Source: Alistipes sp. An66 (GTDB taxonomy: Bacteria; Bacteroidota; Bacteroidia; Bacteroidales; Rikenellaceae). Taken from it: 64,000 nt of DNA. Below the pieces are notes generated by a model that was given only the letters and a program-made list of their open reading frames with translations, had not been told where the DNA came from and searched no databases. Position numbers and translations under genes: made by a program. The DNA is taken from positions 231,090 to 295,089 of the forward strand of contig NZ_NFHT01000002.1 of assembly GCF_002161445.1 (NCBI RefSeq), in the 5' to 3' direction. Shown piece by piece: positions 7,645 to 17,699 of the stretch. Position 1 is the first letter of the stretch. Each line of letters opens with the position of its first letter.

Positions 7645-9402
7645 ATGTACAGAACGCATACTTGCGGGTGCCTGCGTGCCTGCAACGTCCATGAAACCGT
7701 CACCCTCGCCGGGTGGGTGCAGAAGATCAGAAACCTCGGCGCCATGACCTTCATCGACCTGCGCGACCGATACGGGCTGACGCAGATCGTCGTCGAGGAG
7801 CACTCCCCCGCCGAAGCCCGCGAAACCGCCGCACGCCTCGGCCGCGAATGGGTCATCCAGGTCGAGGGCCAGGTCGTCGAACGCGAGGCCAAGAACCCCA
7901 AGATGCCCACCGGCGAGATCGAAGTCTCGGCAAGCCGCATCACGGTACTCCACGAGGCCGAAGTCCCGCCCTTCACCATCGAAGAGGTCTCCGACGGCGG
8001 CGACGACCTGCGCATGAAGTACCGCTACCTCGACCTGCGGCGCCCGCCCCTGCAACGCAACCTGATCCTGCGCCACAAGATGGCCCAGGAGATCCGGAGG
8101 TTCCTCTCCGACGAGGGATTCCTCGAAATCGAGACCCCCTATCTGGTCAACTCCACACCCGAAGGCGCCCGCGACTTCGTGGTCCCGAGCCGCATGTCCC
8201 CGAACCAGTTCTACGCACTGCCGCAGTCGCCCCAGACGCTGAAACAGCTCCTGATGGTCGCCGGCTACGACCGCTACTTCCAGATCGTGCGCTGCTTCCG
8301 CGACGAGGACCTGCGCGCCGACCGTCAGCCAGAATTCACGCAGATCGACTGCGAGATGTCGTTCGTCGAGCAGGAGGACGTGCTCGGAATCTTCGAACGC
8401 TGGGCCAAGCACATGTTCAAGACCGTGCTGGGTATCGAGTTTCCCGAGCCGCTGCGCCGCATGCCGTGGATCGAGGCCATGGAGAAGTACGGTTCGGACA
8501 AGCCCGACCTGCGTTTCGGCATGGAGTTTTCCGATATGACCGACCTGGCCAAGGGGCATGGGTTCAGCGTTTTCGACGACGCCGAGTACATCACCGGATT
8601 CGCCGCCCCGGGCTGCGCCTCCTACACGCGCAAGCAGATCGACGCCCTCACGGAGTTCGTCAAGCGGCAGCAGATCGGCGCCAAGGGGCTCATCTGGATC
8701 CGCATGGAGGCCGAAGGCGGCGTGAAGTCCTCCATCGACAAGTTCTACGCGCCCGACGAGGTGCGTGCCATGGCCGAGCGCTGCGGCGCCCAGGCCGGCG
8801 ACATGGTCTTCATCCTCTGCGGCAAGAAGTTCAAGACGCTGACGCAGCTCTGCGCCCTGCGCCTCGAAGTGGCCCAGCAGCTGGGGCTGCGCGACCCGAA
8901 GAAGTTCGCTCCGCTGTGGGTCGTCGACTTCCCCCTGTTCGAGTGGGACGACGAGACGCAGCGTTACTACGCCGTACACCACCCCTTCACCTCGCCCAAA
9001 CCCGAGGACATCGCCTACCTCGACAGCGACCCGGGCCGCGTGCGGGCCAACGCCTACGACTTCGTCTGCAACGGCACGGAGATCGGCGGCGGCTCGATCC
9101 GTATCCACGACTCGAAGTTGCAGGAGAAGATGTTCGAACTGCTGGGATTCACGCCCGACGAGGCACAGGCCCGTTTCGGCTTCCTGATGAACGCCTTCAA
9201 GTACGGCGCTCCCCCTCACGGAGGTCTGGCCTTCGGTTTCGACCGTCTGTGCTCGTTGTTCGGCGGCTCGGAGTCGATCCGCGACTACATCGCCTTCCCG
9301 AAGAACAACGCCGGGCGCGACATGATGCTCGACGCCCCGGGTTATATCGACCAGGCACAGCTGGACGAGCTCTGTCTCGAACTGCGCAAGCCCGAGGCAT
9401 AG
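7645..9402 (+). CDS. aspS: Aspartyl-tRNA synthetase
   Basis: 585 residues, close to the usual ~590 of the bacterial type. It charges tRNA-Asp with aspartate. The N-terminal OB fold is seen at [44 protein letters not shown]. Class II motif 2 is [18 protein letters not shown], and motif 3 is the GLAFGFDRL block near the C-terminus. A GAD insertion domain lies between, typical of the bacterial type. It is monocistronic, with its own promoter and a strong terminator at 9428. Confidence 0.97.
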   Translation: MYRTHTCGCLRACNVHETVTLAGWVQKIRNLGAMTFIDLRDRYGLTQIVVEEHSPAEARETAARLGREWVIQVEGQVVEREAKNPKMPTGEIEVSASRITVLHEAEVPPFTIEEVSDGGDDLRMKYRYLDLRRPPLQRNLILRHKMAQEIRRFLSDEGFLEIETPYLVNSTPEGARDFVVPSRMSPNQFYALPQSPQTLKQLLMVAGYDRYFQIVRCFRDEDLRADRQPEFTQIDCEMSFVEQEDVLGIFERWAKHMFKTVLGIEFPEPLRRMPWIEAMEKYGSDKPDLRFGMEFSDMTDLAKGHGFSVFDDAEYITGFAAPGCASYTRKQIDALTEFVKRQQIGAKGLIWIRMEAEGGVKSSIDKFYAPDEVRAMAERCGAQAGDMVFILCGKKFKTLTQLCALRLEVAQQLGLRDPKKFAPLWVVDFPLFEWDDETQRYYAVHHPFTSPKPEDIAYLDSDPGRVRANAYDFVCNGTEIGGGSIRIHDSKLQEKMFELLGFTPDEAQARFGFLMNAFKYGAPPHGGLAFGFDRLCSLFGGSESIRDYIAFPKNNAGRDMMLDAPGYIDQAQLDELCLELRKPEA

Positions 9403-9427
9403 CGCGGAGACGGCCATACGGCCACAA

Positions 9428-9461
9428 GAAAAACGGTCCGGAAATTCCGGACCGTTTTTTT
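9428..9461 (+). terminator. Intrinsic terminator after aspS
   Basis: Stem aaacggtccgg / ccggaccgttt with a short AT loop and a run of T's at 9455-9461. Confidence 0.92.
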
Positions 9462-9545
9462 ATCGGGTTATCGGGGGGGGGTACCGGGCCATCGGGTGAT
9501 CAGACCATCGGATTTATCAGGCTATCGGGGTGATCAGGGCCATCG
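9462..9545. repeat. Degenerate short repeats and G9 tract
   Basis: Imperfect iterations of an atcggg-type motif (ttatcgggg, ccatcggg, ctatcgggg) surround a G9 homopolymer at 9473-9481. The tract lies between the aspS terminator and the DUF2752 stop. No gene is seen. Confidence 0.55.
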
Positions 9546-9558
9546 GGGCATCCGCGAC

Positions 9559-9942
9559 TCACGGAATCACCCCCGGCAGGTTGCGCACCACCCACCAGAC
9601 GACGAACAGCACGCAATAGGCCCAGGCCAGCCAGCGGTGCTGCACGATCGGGCGGAGCCGCCGGGCCGCCGGGCCGTCGTCGAGCGAGGTCCACGCCACG
9701 GCCAGCAGATAGGGAACCGCCACGACCAGAAAGGGATTGAAGCGCAGCGCCTCGCCGAAGCGTCCGTGGAGCAGGCTGTGCAGGGCCCGCTGTCCGCCGC
9801 AGGCCGGGCAGTCCCAGCCCGTCAGTGCATGGAACGGGCAGCGGGGCAGCCATACGTCGTGCGACGGATCGACCGCATAGTAGAGCGCCGCCATCCCCGC
9901 CACGGCGATCGGGAGGACGATCCAGAGTCTTTTCCGCGTCAA
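9559..9942 (-). CDS. DUF2752 family membrane protein
   Basis: 127 residues with three predicted membrane segments. The DUF2752 signature is clear: PRCPFHALTGWDCPACGGQRALHSLLHG, then ALRFNPF. Its conserved Cys pairs suggest metal or redox binding, but function is unknown. The only start that keeps the first membrane segment is a TTG at 9942, directly after the TGA of the CD225 gene and in the same frame, so translation probably depends on the upstream gene. A read-through fusion of the two is possible. Confidence 0.8.
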   Translation of the reverse strand: MTRKRLWIVLPIAVAGMAALYYAVDPSHDVWLPRCPFHALTGWDCPACGGQRALHSLLHGRFGEALRFNPFLVVAVPYLLAVAWTSLDDGPAARRLRPIVQHRWLAWAYCVLFVVWWVVRNLPGVIP

Positions 9943-10287
9943 TCAGAGATCGAACAGGGGCAGCGAAACCGCCGCCGCGAAGACAAACACGAGGAGCAGG
10001 TAGACGAGCCAGCAGAAAGCCGCCACTCCGACCGAGACCCACGTCCACGTCCGGGCCCTTTTCGAGGAACGCCGGGCGGCTTCATGGTCGCCGGCAAACC
10101 AATAGGTATCCACCTGCGAGGCATAGACGATGGCCACGATGCCGAACGGCAGGCAGCAGAGAATCGTGCTGACGATGGCCCACGCCAGATAATTGTCCGG
10201 TTTCACCGCATCGGGCCGCGATGCGGAGGCGGTCGAAGCGGTCTGGGATGCCGCCCCGGAGGTCGGCTGGGGGTCGATGATTTCCAT
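9943..10287 (-). CDS. CD225/dispanin family membrane protein
   Basis: 114 residues. A Ser/Ala-rich N-terminus precedes two hydrophobic segments (LAWAIVSTILCCLPFGIVAIVYA and WVSVGVAAFCWLVYLLLVF) joined by a basic loop (AARRSSKRAR). The CCLPFGIVAIVYASQVD block is the dispanin/CD225 hallmark. In Bacteroidota such genes often neighbour DUF2752 genes, as here; the role is not established. The gene has no intergenic distance to DUF2752. Confidence 0.82.
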   Translation of the reverse strand: MEIIDPQPTSGAASQTASTASASRPDAVKPDNYLAWAIVSTILCCLPFGIVAIVYASQVDTYWFAGDHEAARRSSKRARTWTWVSVGVAAFCWLVYLLLVFVFAAAVSLPLFDL

Positions 10288-10377
10288 CTGAACGTAATTT
10301 TTCGGGTTCAACGAATACAAAGATACGATTTTTTCACAGAATCCCGCACTCTGCGGTATTTCATCAGCACATCGGGC

Positions 10378-10640
10378 CGCCGGAAGAGCGGGGAGGAGCG
10401 GAAAGGGCGGGAGGAGCGGAAGGATCGGAAAGACCGGGAGAGCCGGGAGGAGCGGGAAGGAGCGGGAAGGAGCGGGAAGGAGTGGGAAGGAGTGGGAAGG
10501 AGTGGGAAGGGCGGGAGAACCGGAAGGATCGGGAGGAGCGGAAGAATCGGGAAGACCGGGAGAACCGGAAGGATCGGAAGGGCCGGAAGGGCCGGAAGGA
10601 GCGAAAGGGCCGGAAGGAGCGAAAGGGCCGGGGCGCGTCC
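10378..10640. repeat. Purine-rich ~10-bp tandem repeats
   Basis: About 260 bp of imperfect ggaaggagcg / ggaaggatcg / ggaaggagtg units on the plus strand. It lies between the start of the CD225 gene and the stop of the lipoprotein gene. Open frames in it on both strands are low-complexity artefacts (Phe/Pro/Ser or Glu/Gly/Arg repeats). Confidence 0.85.
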
Positions 10641-10749
10641 CGGTCCGGCCATACATAAACCGACCGGGGACCTTTCCACGGCAGGAAGGCTCCCGGTCGA
10701 TCCGCAGTGCCCACTCGCGGCATCCACTCGCGGCATCCATTCGCGGCTT

Positions 10750-11223
10750 CTATTCGCGGCGGGACCGCCGGCAGGCATCGAGTCGGCGAAACCACTCCCC
10801 GGCATCGGGTTCGAGCGCCTCCCAGGACGGTGGATAGGAACGGTAGATGAAAGGCATCACGGCGTCGTTGAACCGCCGCGACAACCGCTCCCGCAGGGCT
10901 ATGCACACCGCGAGACGCCCCACCGTCCGTCGGTCGCAGAAACGCACCATGCGGTCGAGCAGGCGCCCGGCCTCGTCGTCGAGCGAATCGAGCAGATCGA
11001 AAGTCCCGTCGCGCAGATAACCGGCATGCAGGGAACCGAAGCGTTCGGAACCGTGGGCCGCATAGGAGGAGAGCACTTCGTAAAGCACCTCGGATTGCAG
11101 GTCGGTCACGCGGCGGAATTCCCGTTCGGCCAAGTCGAATTGCAGCTGTCGGTCGCATCCCGTCGGGAGCAGCATCGTCAGAAGCACTCCCAGAAGAGTA
11201 AAGAGAAATTGCCGTTTTTCCAT
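10750..11223 (-). CDS. Hypothetical lipoprotein
   Basis: 157 residues. The signal peptide ends in the lipobox LLPTGC, so the protein is probably lipid-anchored. The mature part is charged and helical (LAEREFRRVTDLQSEVLYEVLSSYAAHG; LLDRMVRFCDRRTVGRLAVC). I recognise no family. It is preceded by a ~200-bp region with a promoter and a terminator-like hairpin (see 11286-11422), so expression may require read-through of that terminator. Confidence 0.65.
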   Translation of the reverse strand: MEKRQFLFTLLGVLLTMLLPTGCDRQLQFDLAEREFRRVTDLQSEVLYEVLSSYAAHGSERFGSLHAGYLRDGTFDLLDSLDDEAGRLLDRMVRFCDRRTVGRLAVCIALRERLSRRFNDAVMPFIYRSYPPSWEALEPDAGEWFRRLDACRRSRRE

Positions 11224-11285
11224 AAAAAATGCACGGGTCAGTTATTTACCGGCTAACAAGGTAGACCAATACCCATGCGATCGAC

Positions 11286-11313
11286 AAATAAAAGCCCGCG
11301 CAAACGCGCGAGC
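11286..11313 (-). terminator. Intrinsic terminator inside the lipoprotein upstream region
   Basis: Minus-strand stem gctcgcgc / gcgcgggc (11313-11306 with 11301-11294, one G-U pair), loop gttt, followed by TTTTATTT. It lies 62 nt before the start of the lipoprotein gene. Confidence 0.7.
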
Positions 11314-11422
11314 ATTACATTTATCGTTCCTTCGCAACTGAATTTTTGGTCTTTTTGTTAGCGAGAACAATAACGTAACGCTTACGTTAAACAACAATGT
11401 CATGCGGCGGACGCACCCGCCG
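11286..11422 (-). ncRNA. Candidate structured small RNA or attenuated leader
   Basis: A minus-strand TATCTTTG box (11429-11436) predicts a start near 11422. The RNA would open with a hairpin (11406-11421, ggcgg/ccgcc), carry a perfect 8-bp hairpin with a 3-nt loop (11372-11390, taacgtaa/ttacgtta), and end at an 8-bp GC stem followed by TTTTATTT (11313-11286). The predicted length is ~137 nt. It could be an independent sRNA or a leader controlling the lipoprotein at 11223. I cannot match it to a known RNA family by eye. Confidence 0.4.
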
Positions 11423-11428
11423 ACAAGA

Positions 11429-11436
11429 CAAAGATA
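11429..11436 (-). promoter_or_regulatory. -7 box upstream of the lipoprotein/ncRNA region
   Basis: The minus strand reads TATCTTTG, a perfect TAnnTTTG match. Confidence 0.65.
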
Positions 11437-11549
11437 GGAATTTTCGGGCAAAAATCAAATCTTTTTCATCGGTCGAAGAGCGGAACAGCTTCGATAGTCG
11501 TATGCGGGTAAAAGGTCCGGAAACCCCACGAAGGCCCCGCAGCCCATAG

Positions 11550-11570
11550 AAGCGGTTTCTTAAACCGCTT
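11550..11570. promoter_or_regulatory. 21-bp palindrome between divergent promoters
   Basis: Perfect inverted repeat AAGCGGTTT-CTT-AAACCGCTT. It lies between the minus promoter at 11429 and the rarA promoter at 11600. It has no T run on either side, so an operator is as likely as a terminator. Confidence 0.45.
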
Positions 11571-11599
11571 TGGATCGGCAGAAATACGCGATTTTTTCC

Positions 11600-11607
11600 T
11601 ATCTTTA
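11600..11607 (+). promoter_or_regulatory. -7 box for rarA
   Basis: TATCTTTA, one mismatch to TAnnTTTG, 20 nt before the rarA ATG. Confidence 0.6.
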
Positions 11608-11627
11608 CACCGTAAATCCGTAATGCC

Positions 11628-12905
11628 ATGCCCAATATTCCCCTGGCCGAACGTCTCCGCCCCCGCTCCCTCGATGAATACATCGGGCAGGAGCATCTCG
11701 TGGGCCCGAAAGGCGTCTTCCGCAAATTCTTCGAAACGGGAAACGTCCCCTCGTTCATCCTCTGGGGGCCTCCGGGCGTCGGCAAGACCACCCTCGCCAG
11801 GATCGTCGCCTCGCAGCTCGACCGACCCTTCTTCACCCTCTCGGCCGTTACATCCGGAGTCAAGGAGGTCCGCGAAGTGATCGAATCGGCTCGAAAACAG
11901 CGCTTTTTCGACCAAAAATCACCCTTCCTCTTCATCGACGAGATACACCGCTTCAACAAGTCCCAGCAGGACTCCCTGCTCGGGGCCGTCGAGCAGGGAA
12001 TCGTCACGCTCATCGGCGCCACAACCGAAAACCCCTCCTTCGAGGTGATCTCCCCGCTGTTGAGCCGCTGTCAGGTCTACATCCTCCGCGCCCTCGAAGA
12101 CAAGGACCTCCAAACGCTCCTCGACCGCGCCCTGCACACCGACATCGAACTGCGTGAACGGGAGATCGAAGTGCGGGAAACCGCAGCGCTGTTCCGCTTC
12201 GCGGGTGGCGACGCCCGGAAACTCCTCAACATCCTCGACATCATCATCGGAGCCACCGACGGAAAGGTCATCATCACCGACCAATACGTACAGGAGTGTC
12301 TTCAAGAAAACATCGTCCTCTACGACAAAAACGGCGAACAGCACTACGACGTCATCTCGGCCTTCATCAAGTCGGTGCGCGGCAGCGACCCCAACGCCGC
12401 CGTCTACTACCTCGCCCGCATGCTCGCCGGAGGCGAGGAGCCGAGGTTCATCGCCCGGCGGCTGGTGATCCTCGCCTCGGAGGACATCGGACTCGCGAAC
12501 CCCAACGCCCTGCTGCTGGCAAACGCCTGTTTCGATACCGTCCACAAGATCGGCATGCCCGAAGCCCGCATCCCGCTGGCCGAGGCAACCATCTATCTGG
12601 CCACCTCGCCCAAGAGCAATTCGGCATACATGGCCATCGGAAAAGCACTCTCGCTCGTGGAGCACGACACGACGAACCGTCCCGTCCCGCTCCACCTGCG
12701 CAACGCCCCGACCAAACTCATGAAACAGGCCGGATACGCCGAAGGATACAAGTACGCCCACGACTACGAGGGGCATTTCGCCGAAATGGAGTTCCTCCCC
12801 GAGTCGCTCTCGGGAACGAAATTCTACGAACCCGACACGCAGAACGCCGCCGAAGCCAAGATCGCCGAACGCATCGCCCGGCTCTGGAAGGACAAGTACA
12901 AATAG
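11628..12905 (+). CDS. rarA: Replication-associated recombination protein A (AAA+ ATPase RarA/MgsA)
   Basis: 425 residues, normal for RarA. This clamp-loader-like AAA+ ATPase acts at stalled replication forks. Walker A GPPGVGKT is at 47-54 and Walker B with sensor FIDEIHRFN at about 102-110. GATTENPSFEV and the SRCQVYILRAL segment are diagnostic. The C-terminal tetramerisation region (RRLVILASEDIGLANP, SNSAYMAIGKAL) is intact. The opening MPNIPLAERLRPRSLDEYIGQ is the family's conserved start. Confidence 0.95.
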   Translation: MPNIPLAERLRPRSLDEYIGQEHLVGPKGVFRKFFETGNVPSFILWGPPGVGKTTLARIVASQLDRPFFTLSAVTSGVKEVREVIESARKQRFFDQKSPFLFIDEIHRFNKSQQDSLLGAVEQGIVTLIGATTENPSFEVISPLLSRCQVYILRALEDKDLQTLLDRALHTDIELREREIEVRETAALFRFAGGDARKLLNILDIIIGATDGKVIITDQYVQECLQENIVLYDKNGEQHYDVISAFIKSVRGSDPNAAVYYLARMLAGGEEPRFIARRLVILASEDIGLANPNALLLANACFDTVHKIGMPEARIPLAEATIYLATSPKSNSAYMAIGKALSLVEHDTTNRPVPLHLRNAPTKLMKQAGYAEGYKYAHDYEGHFAEMEFLPESLSGTKFYEPDTQNAAEAKIAERIARLWKDKYK

Positions 12906-12940
12906 AGGAGGGGGCCGGGAGCGGCCGGAAAGGTCGGAAA

Positions 12941-13084
12941 GGTCGGGAGCGGCAAAAACGACTGACGACCGGAACGGCAGAAAAGGTCGGGAACGGCAAA
13001 AACGACTGACGACCGGAACGGAAGAAAAGGCCGGGAACGGCAAAAACGACAGACGACCGGAACGGCAGAAAAGGCCGGAAGCAG
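12941..13084. repeat. 44-bp tandem repeat, three copies plus partial
   Basis: GGTCGGG/GGCCGGG starts at 12941, 12985, 13029 and 13073, an exact 44-bp period (ggcaaaaacgactgacgac then cggaacggcagaaaa). It fills most of the 217 bp between rarA and the phosphoesterase gene. No gene is visible. Confidence 0.88.
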
Positions 13085-13122
13085 CAGGCCGCGGCCATCC
13101 GGCAACACACAACGCAAAAGTC

Positions 13123-13626
13123 ATGAAAAAAATAGGCATCATCTCCGACACGCACGGATGCTTCGACGAGCGGCTCCGCGAATTCCTCAAAGAGGTCGAC
13201 GAAATCTGGCACGCCGGAGACATCGGCTCGCTCGAACTGGCCGACCGCATCGCCGCCTTCAAACCCCTGCGCGCCGTATGCGGGAATATCGACGGCGGCA
13301 TGACCCGGCGGGTTTACCCGCCCTTCCTCTCGTTCGAGTGCGAAGGCGTGCGGGTGCTGATGACCCACATCGGCGGCTATCCCCGCCGCTACGACCCCCG
13401 CGCCGTGCAGCAGATTCAGACGCTGCATCCGAAGCTCTTCATCTCGGGCCATTCGCACATCCTCAAAGTAATGTACGACCCCGTCTACGAACTGCTGGCC
13501 GTCAACCCGGGGGCGGCCGGCGAATACGGATTCCACAAGGTCCGCACCGCCATCCGGATGGTCTTCGACCGGGGCGGAATGCACGACATGGAGGTCGGCG
13601 AATGGCCCCGGCAGTCAGTCGGATAG
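13123..13626 (+). CDS. YfcE/MJ0936-type metallophosphoesterase
   Basis: 167 residues. The calcineurin-like phosphoesterase motifs occur in order: DTH (IGIISDTHG, residues ~5-13), HAGDIG, GNIDGG and GHSH. These bind two metal ions. The size and motif layout match the YfcE family of small phosphodiesterases; the natural substrate is unknown. No signal peptide, so cytoplasmic. Confidence 0.88.
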   Translation: MKKIGIISDTHGCFDERLREFLKEVDEIWHAGDIGSLELADRIAAFKPLRAVCGNIDGGMTRRVYPPFLSFECEGVRVLMTHIGGYPRRYDPRAVQQIQTLHPKLFISGHSHILKVMYDPVYELLAVNPGAAGEYGFHKVRTAIRMVFDRGGMHDMEVGEWPRQSVG

Positions 13627-13726
13627 GCCCTCCGCAGGGCGGCAGCCCGAAAAGTAAACAATAAAGGCCGCATAATAACCGGAAGCGTCCGTCCGTTAGT
13701 AGGGCGAATTCTAACGACGACGCAAC

Positions 13727-16177
<2,451 letters not shown>

Positions 16178-16215
16178 CACCGGCGGGAACGCCCCGGCCG
16201 ACAACGCCCGAGAAA

Positions 16216-16253
16216 GAGGGAGGGTCTTTTTGAAAAGATCCTCCCTTTGTTTC
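16216..16253 (+). terminator. Intrinsic terminator after the ClpC-like gene
   Basis: Imperfect stem gggagggtctttt / aaagatcctccc with one G-U pair, followed by TTTGTTT. Confidence 0.8.
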
Positions 16254-16273
16254 GTTTCCGGAGAAGATTTTCG

Positions 16274-16281
16274 TACCTTTG
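16274..16281 (+). promoter_or_regulatory. -7 box for the MATE gene
   Basis: TACCTTTG, a perfect TAnnTTTG match, 20 nt before the ATG at 16302. Confidence 0.75.
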
Positions 16282-16301
16282 CGGGCCATAAAAGAGAGCC
16301 T

Positions 16302-17663
16302 ATGTACCATTTCTCGACATACAGGGAGCAATACAAGCAGAACCTGCGACTGGCGCTGCCCGTCGTACTCACCCAGCTGGGGCAGATCCTCACACAGCTG
16401 GCCGACAACCTCATGGTCGGACAATACGGAGGCAACGACCCACTGCCGCTGGCCGCCACGTCATTCGGCGGCACGGTCTTCTTCATCCTCTTCATCGCCT
16501 CGATCGGCCTGGCCCTCGGCATGACGCCCCTCATCGGCGAACTCTATGCGCAGGGCGACCGCGAAAAATCCGCCGGACTGCTGCAAAACGGAATCCTCTT
16601 CTACGGCCTGCTCGGCGTGGTCATGTCCGCCGTGCAATATGCCGTCATCCCGCTCATGTACCACCTCAACCAACCCGCCGAGGTGGTCGACGCCGCCATC
16701 CCCTACTACAAGATGCTCGTGTACAGCATGCCCGCCGTCATGCTCTTCTTCGCCTTCAAGCAGTTCCTCGAAGGCGTCGGAAACACCCGGGCCGAAATGT
16801 ACGCCACGATCATCGCCAACGGCGCAAACATCGTCTTCAACTGGATCTTCATCTACGGACGCTGGGGAATACCCGAAATGGGCGCCGAAGGAGCCGGTCT
16901 CGGCACGCTCCTCGCCCGCGTGATCGGCATGATCGTCATCATCGGATACTTCCTCTCGCGCAGCCGCTACCGCCTCTACCTGAAAAGCTTCTCGCCGGCG
17001 AAGTTCTCCCGGGCCGATGTCCGGCAGCTGCTCCACATGGGAGGCCCGATCTCGTTGCAGATGTTCCTCGAAGCCTCGGCCTTCGTCGGTACGAGCATCA
17101 TGATGGGCTGGTTCGGGACCGGCGTCACCATCAGCGCCAACCAGATCGCCATGACGATCGGAAACTGCGCCTTCATGATCGTCATGTCCATCGGCGCCGC
17201 CACCACGATCCGCATATCCCACTGTTACGGCGCACGCAACATCGGCGAGCTCTCGCTGGCCGCCAGAGCCTCGTACCACCTCGTGCTGGCCTGGAACGCC
17301 TTCGCCGCGCTGGTCTTCATCACCCTGCGGCACTTCATCCCCACGCTCTTCACCTCCAACGCCGAGGTCATCGCCATCGCCTCGCAGCTGCTGGCCTTCG
17401 CCGCCCTCTACCAGCTCTCGGACGGCATTCAGAACGTCTCGGTCGGTATCCTGCGCGGCATTCAGGACGTACGGATCATCATGCCCATCGCCCTGGTCTC
17501 CTACTGGCTGCTGAACCTCCCCGTCGGGTATCTCCTCGGATTCTCGCTCGGGATGGGACCCTCGGGACTCTACGTCGGCTTCTCGTTCGGGCTCTCGTGC
17601 GCCGCCCTGCTGATGATTCTGCGCATCCGGCGAAGCGTCCGACGACTTCACGCAAGGAAATAA
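16302..17663 (+). CDS. MATE family efflux transporter
   Basis: 453 residues with about twelve hydrophobic segments, the normal size and topology for an Na+ or H+ driven multidrug exporter of the MATE/NorM type. The N-terminal LALPVVLTQLGQILTQLADNLMVGQYG and the internal repeat GGPISLQMFLEASAFVGTSIMMGWFG are characteristic. I chose ATG 16302 over the upstream in-frame start at 16230 because that one lies inside the terminator and ahead of the promoter. Substrate unknown. Confidence 0.92.
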   Translation: MYHFSTYREQYKQNLRLALPVVLTQLGQILTQLADNLMVGQYGGNDPLPLAATSFGGTVFFILFIASIGLALGMTPLIGELYAQGDREKSAGLLQNGILFYGLLGVVMSAVQYAVIPLMYHLNQPAEVVDAAIPYYKMLVYSMPAVMLFFAFKQFLEGVGNTRAEMYATIIANGANIVFNWIFIYGRWGIPEMGAEGAGLGTLLARVIGMIVIIGYFLSRSRYRLYLKSFSPAKFSRADVRQLLHMGGPISLQMFLEASAFVGTSIMMGWFGTGVTISANQIAMTIGNCAFMIVMSIGAATTIRISHCYGARNIGELSLAARASYHLVLAWNAFAALVFITLRHFIPTLFTSNAEVIAIASQLLAFAALYQLSDGIQNVSVGILRGIQDVRIIMPIALVSYWLLNLPVGYLLGFSLGMGPSGLYVGFSFGLSCAALLMILRIRRSVRRLHARK

Positions 17664-17674
17664 AAAAATTTTCG

Positions 17675-17682
17675 TATCTTTA
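17675..17682 (+). promoter_or_regulatory. -7 box for the PSP1/ricT-like gene
   Basis: TATCTTTA, one mismatch to TAnnTTTG, 17 nt before the ATG. Confidence 0.55.
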
Positions 17683-17699
17683 CGCAAATTATACCCGAA

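Noticed and set aside
9473..9481. G9 tract as a phase-variation site
   Set aside because: It is intergenic between two gene ends, so length changes would not alter a frame or a visible promoter.
10378..10640. Protein-coding gene of Phe/Pro/Ser repeats
   Set aside because: Open frames here simply translate the purine-rich tandem repeats and overlap the CD225 start region.
11242..11451. 69-residue open frame upstream of the lipoprotein
   Set aside because: Basic, no recognisable motif, begins before the predicted transcription start and runs through a terminator hairpin.
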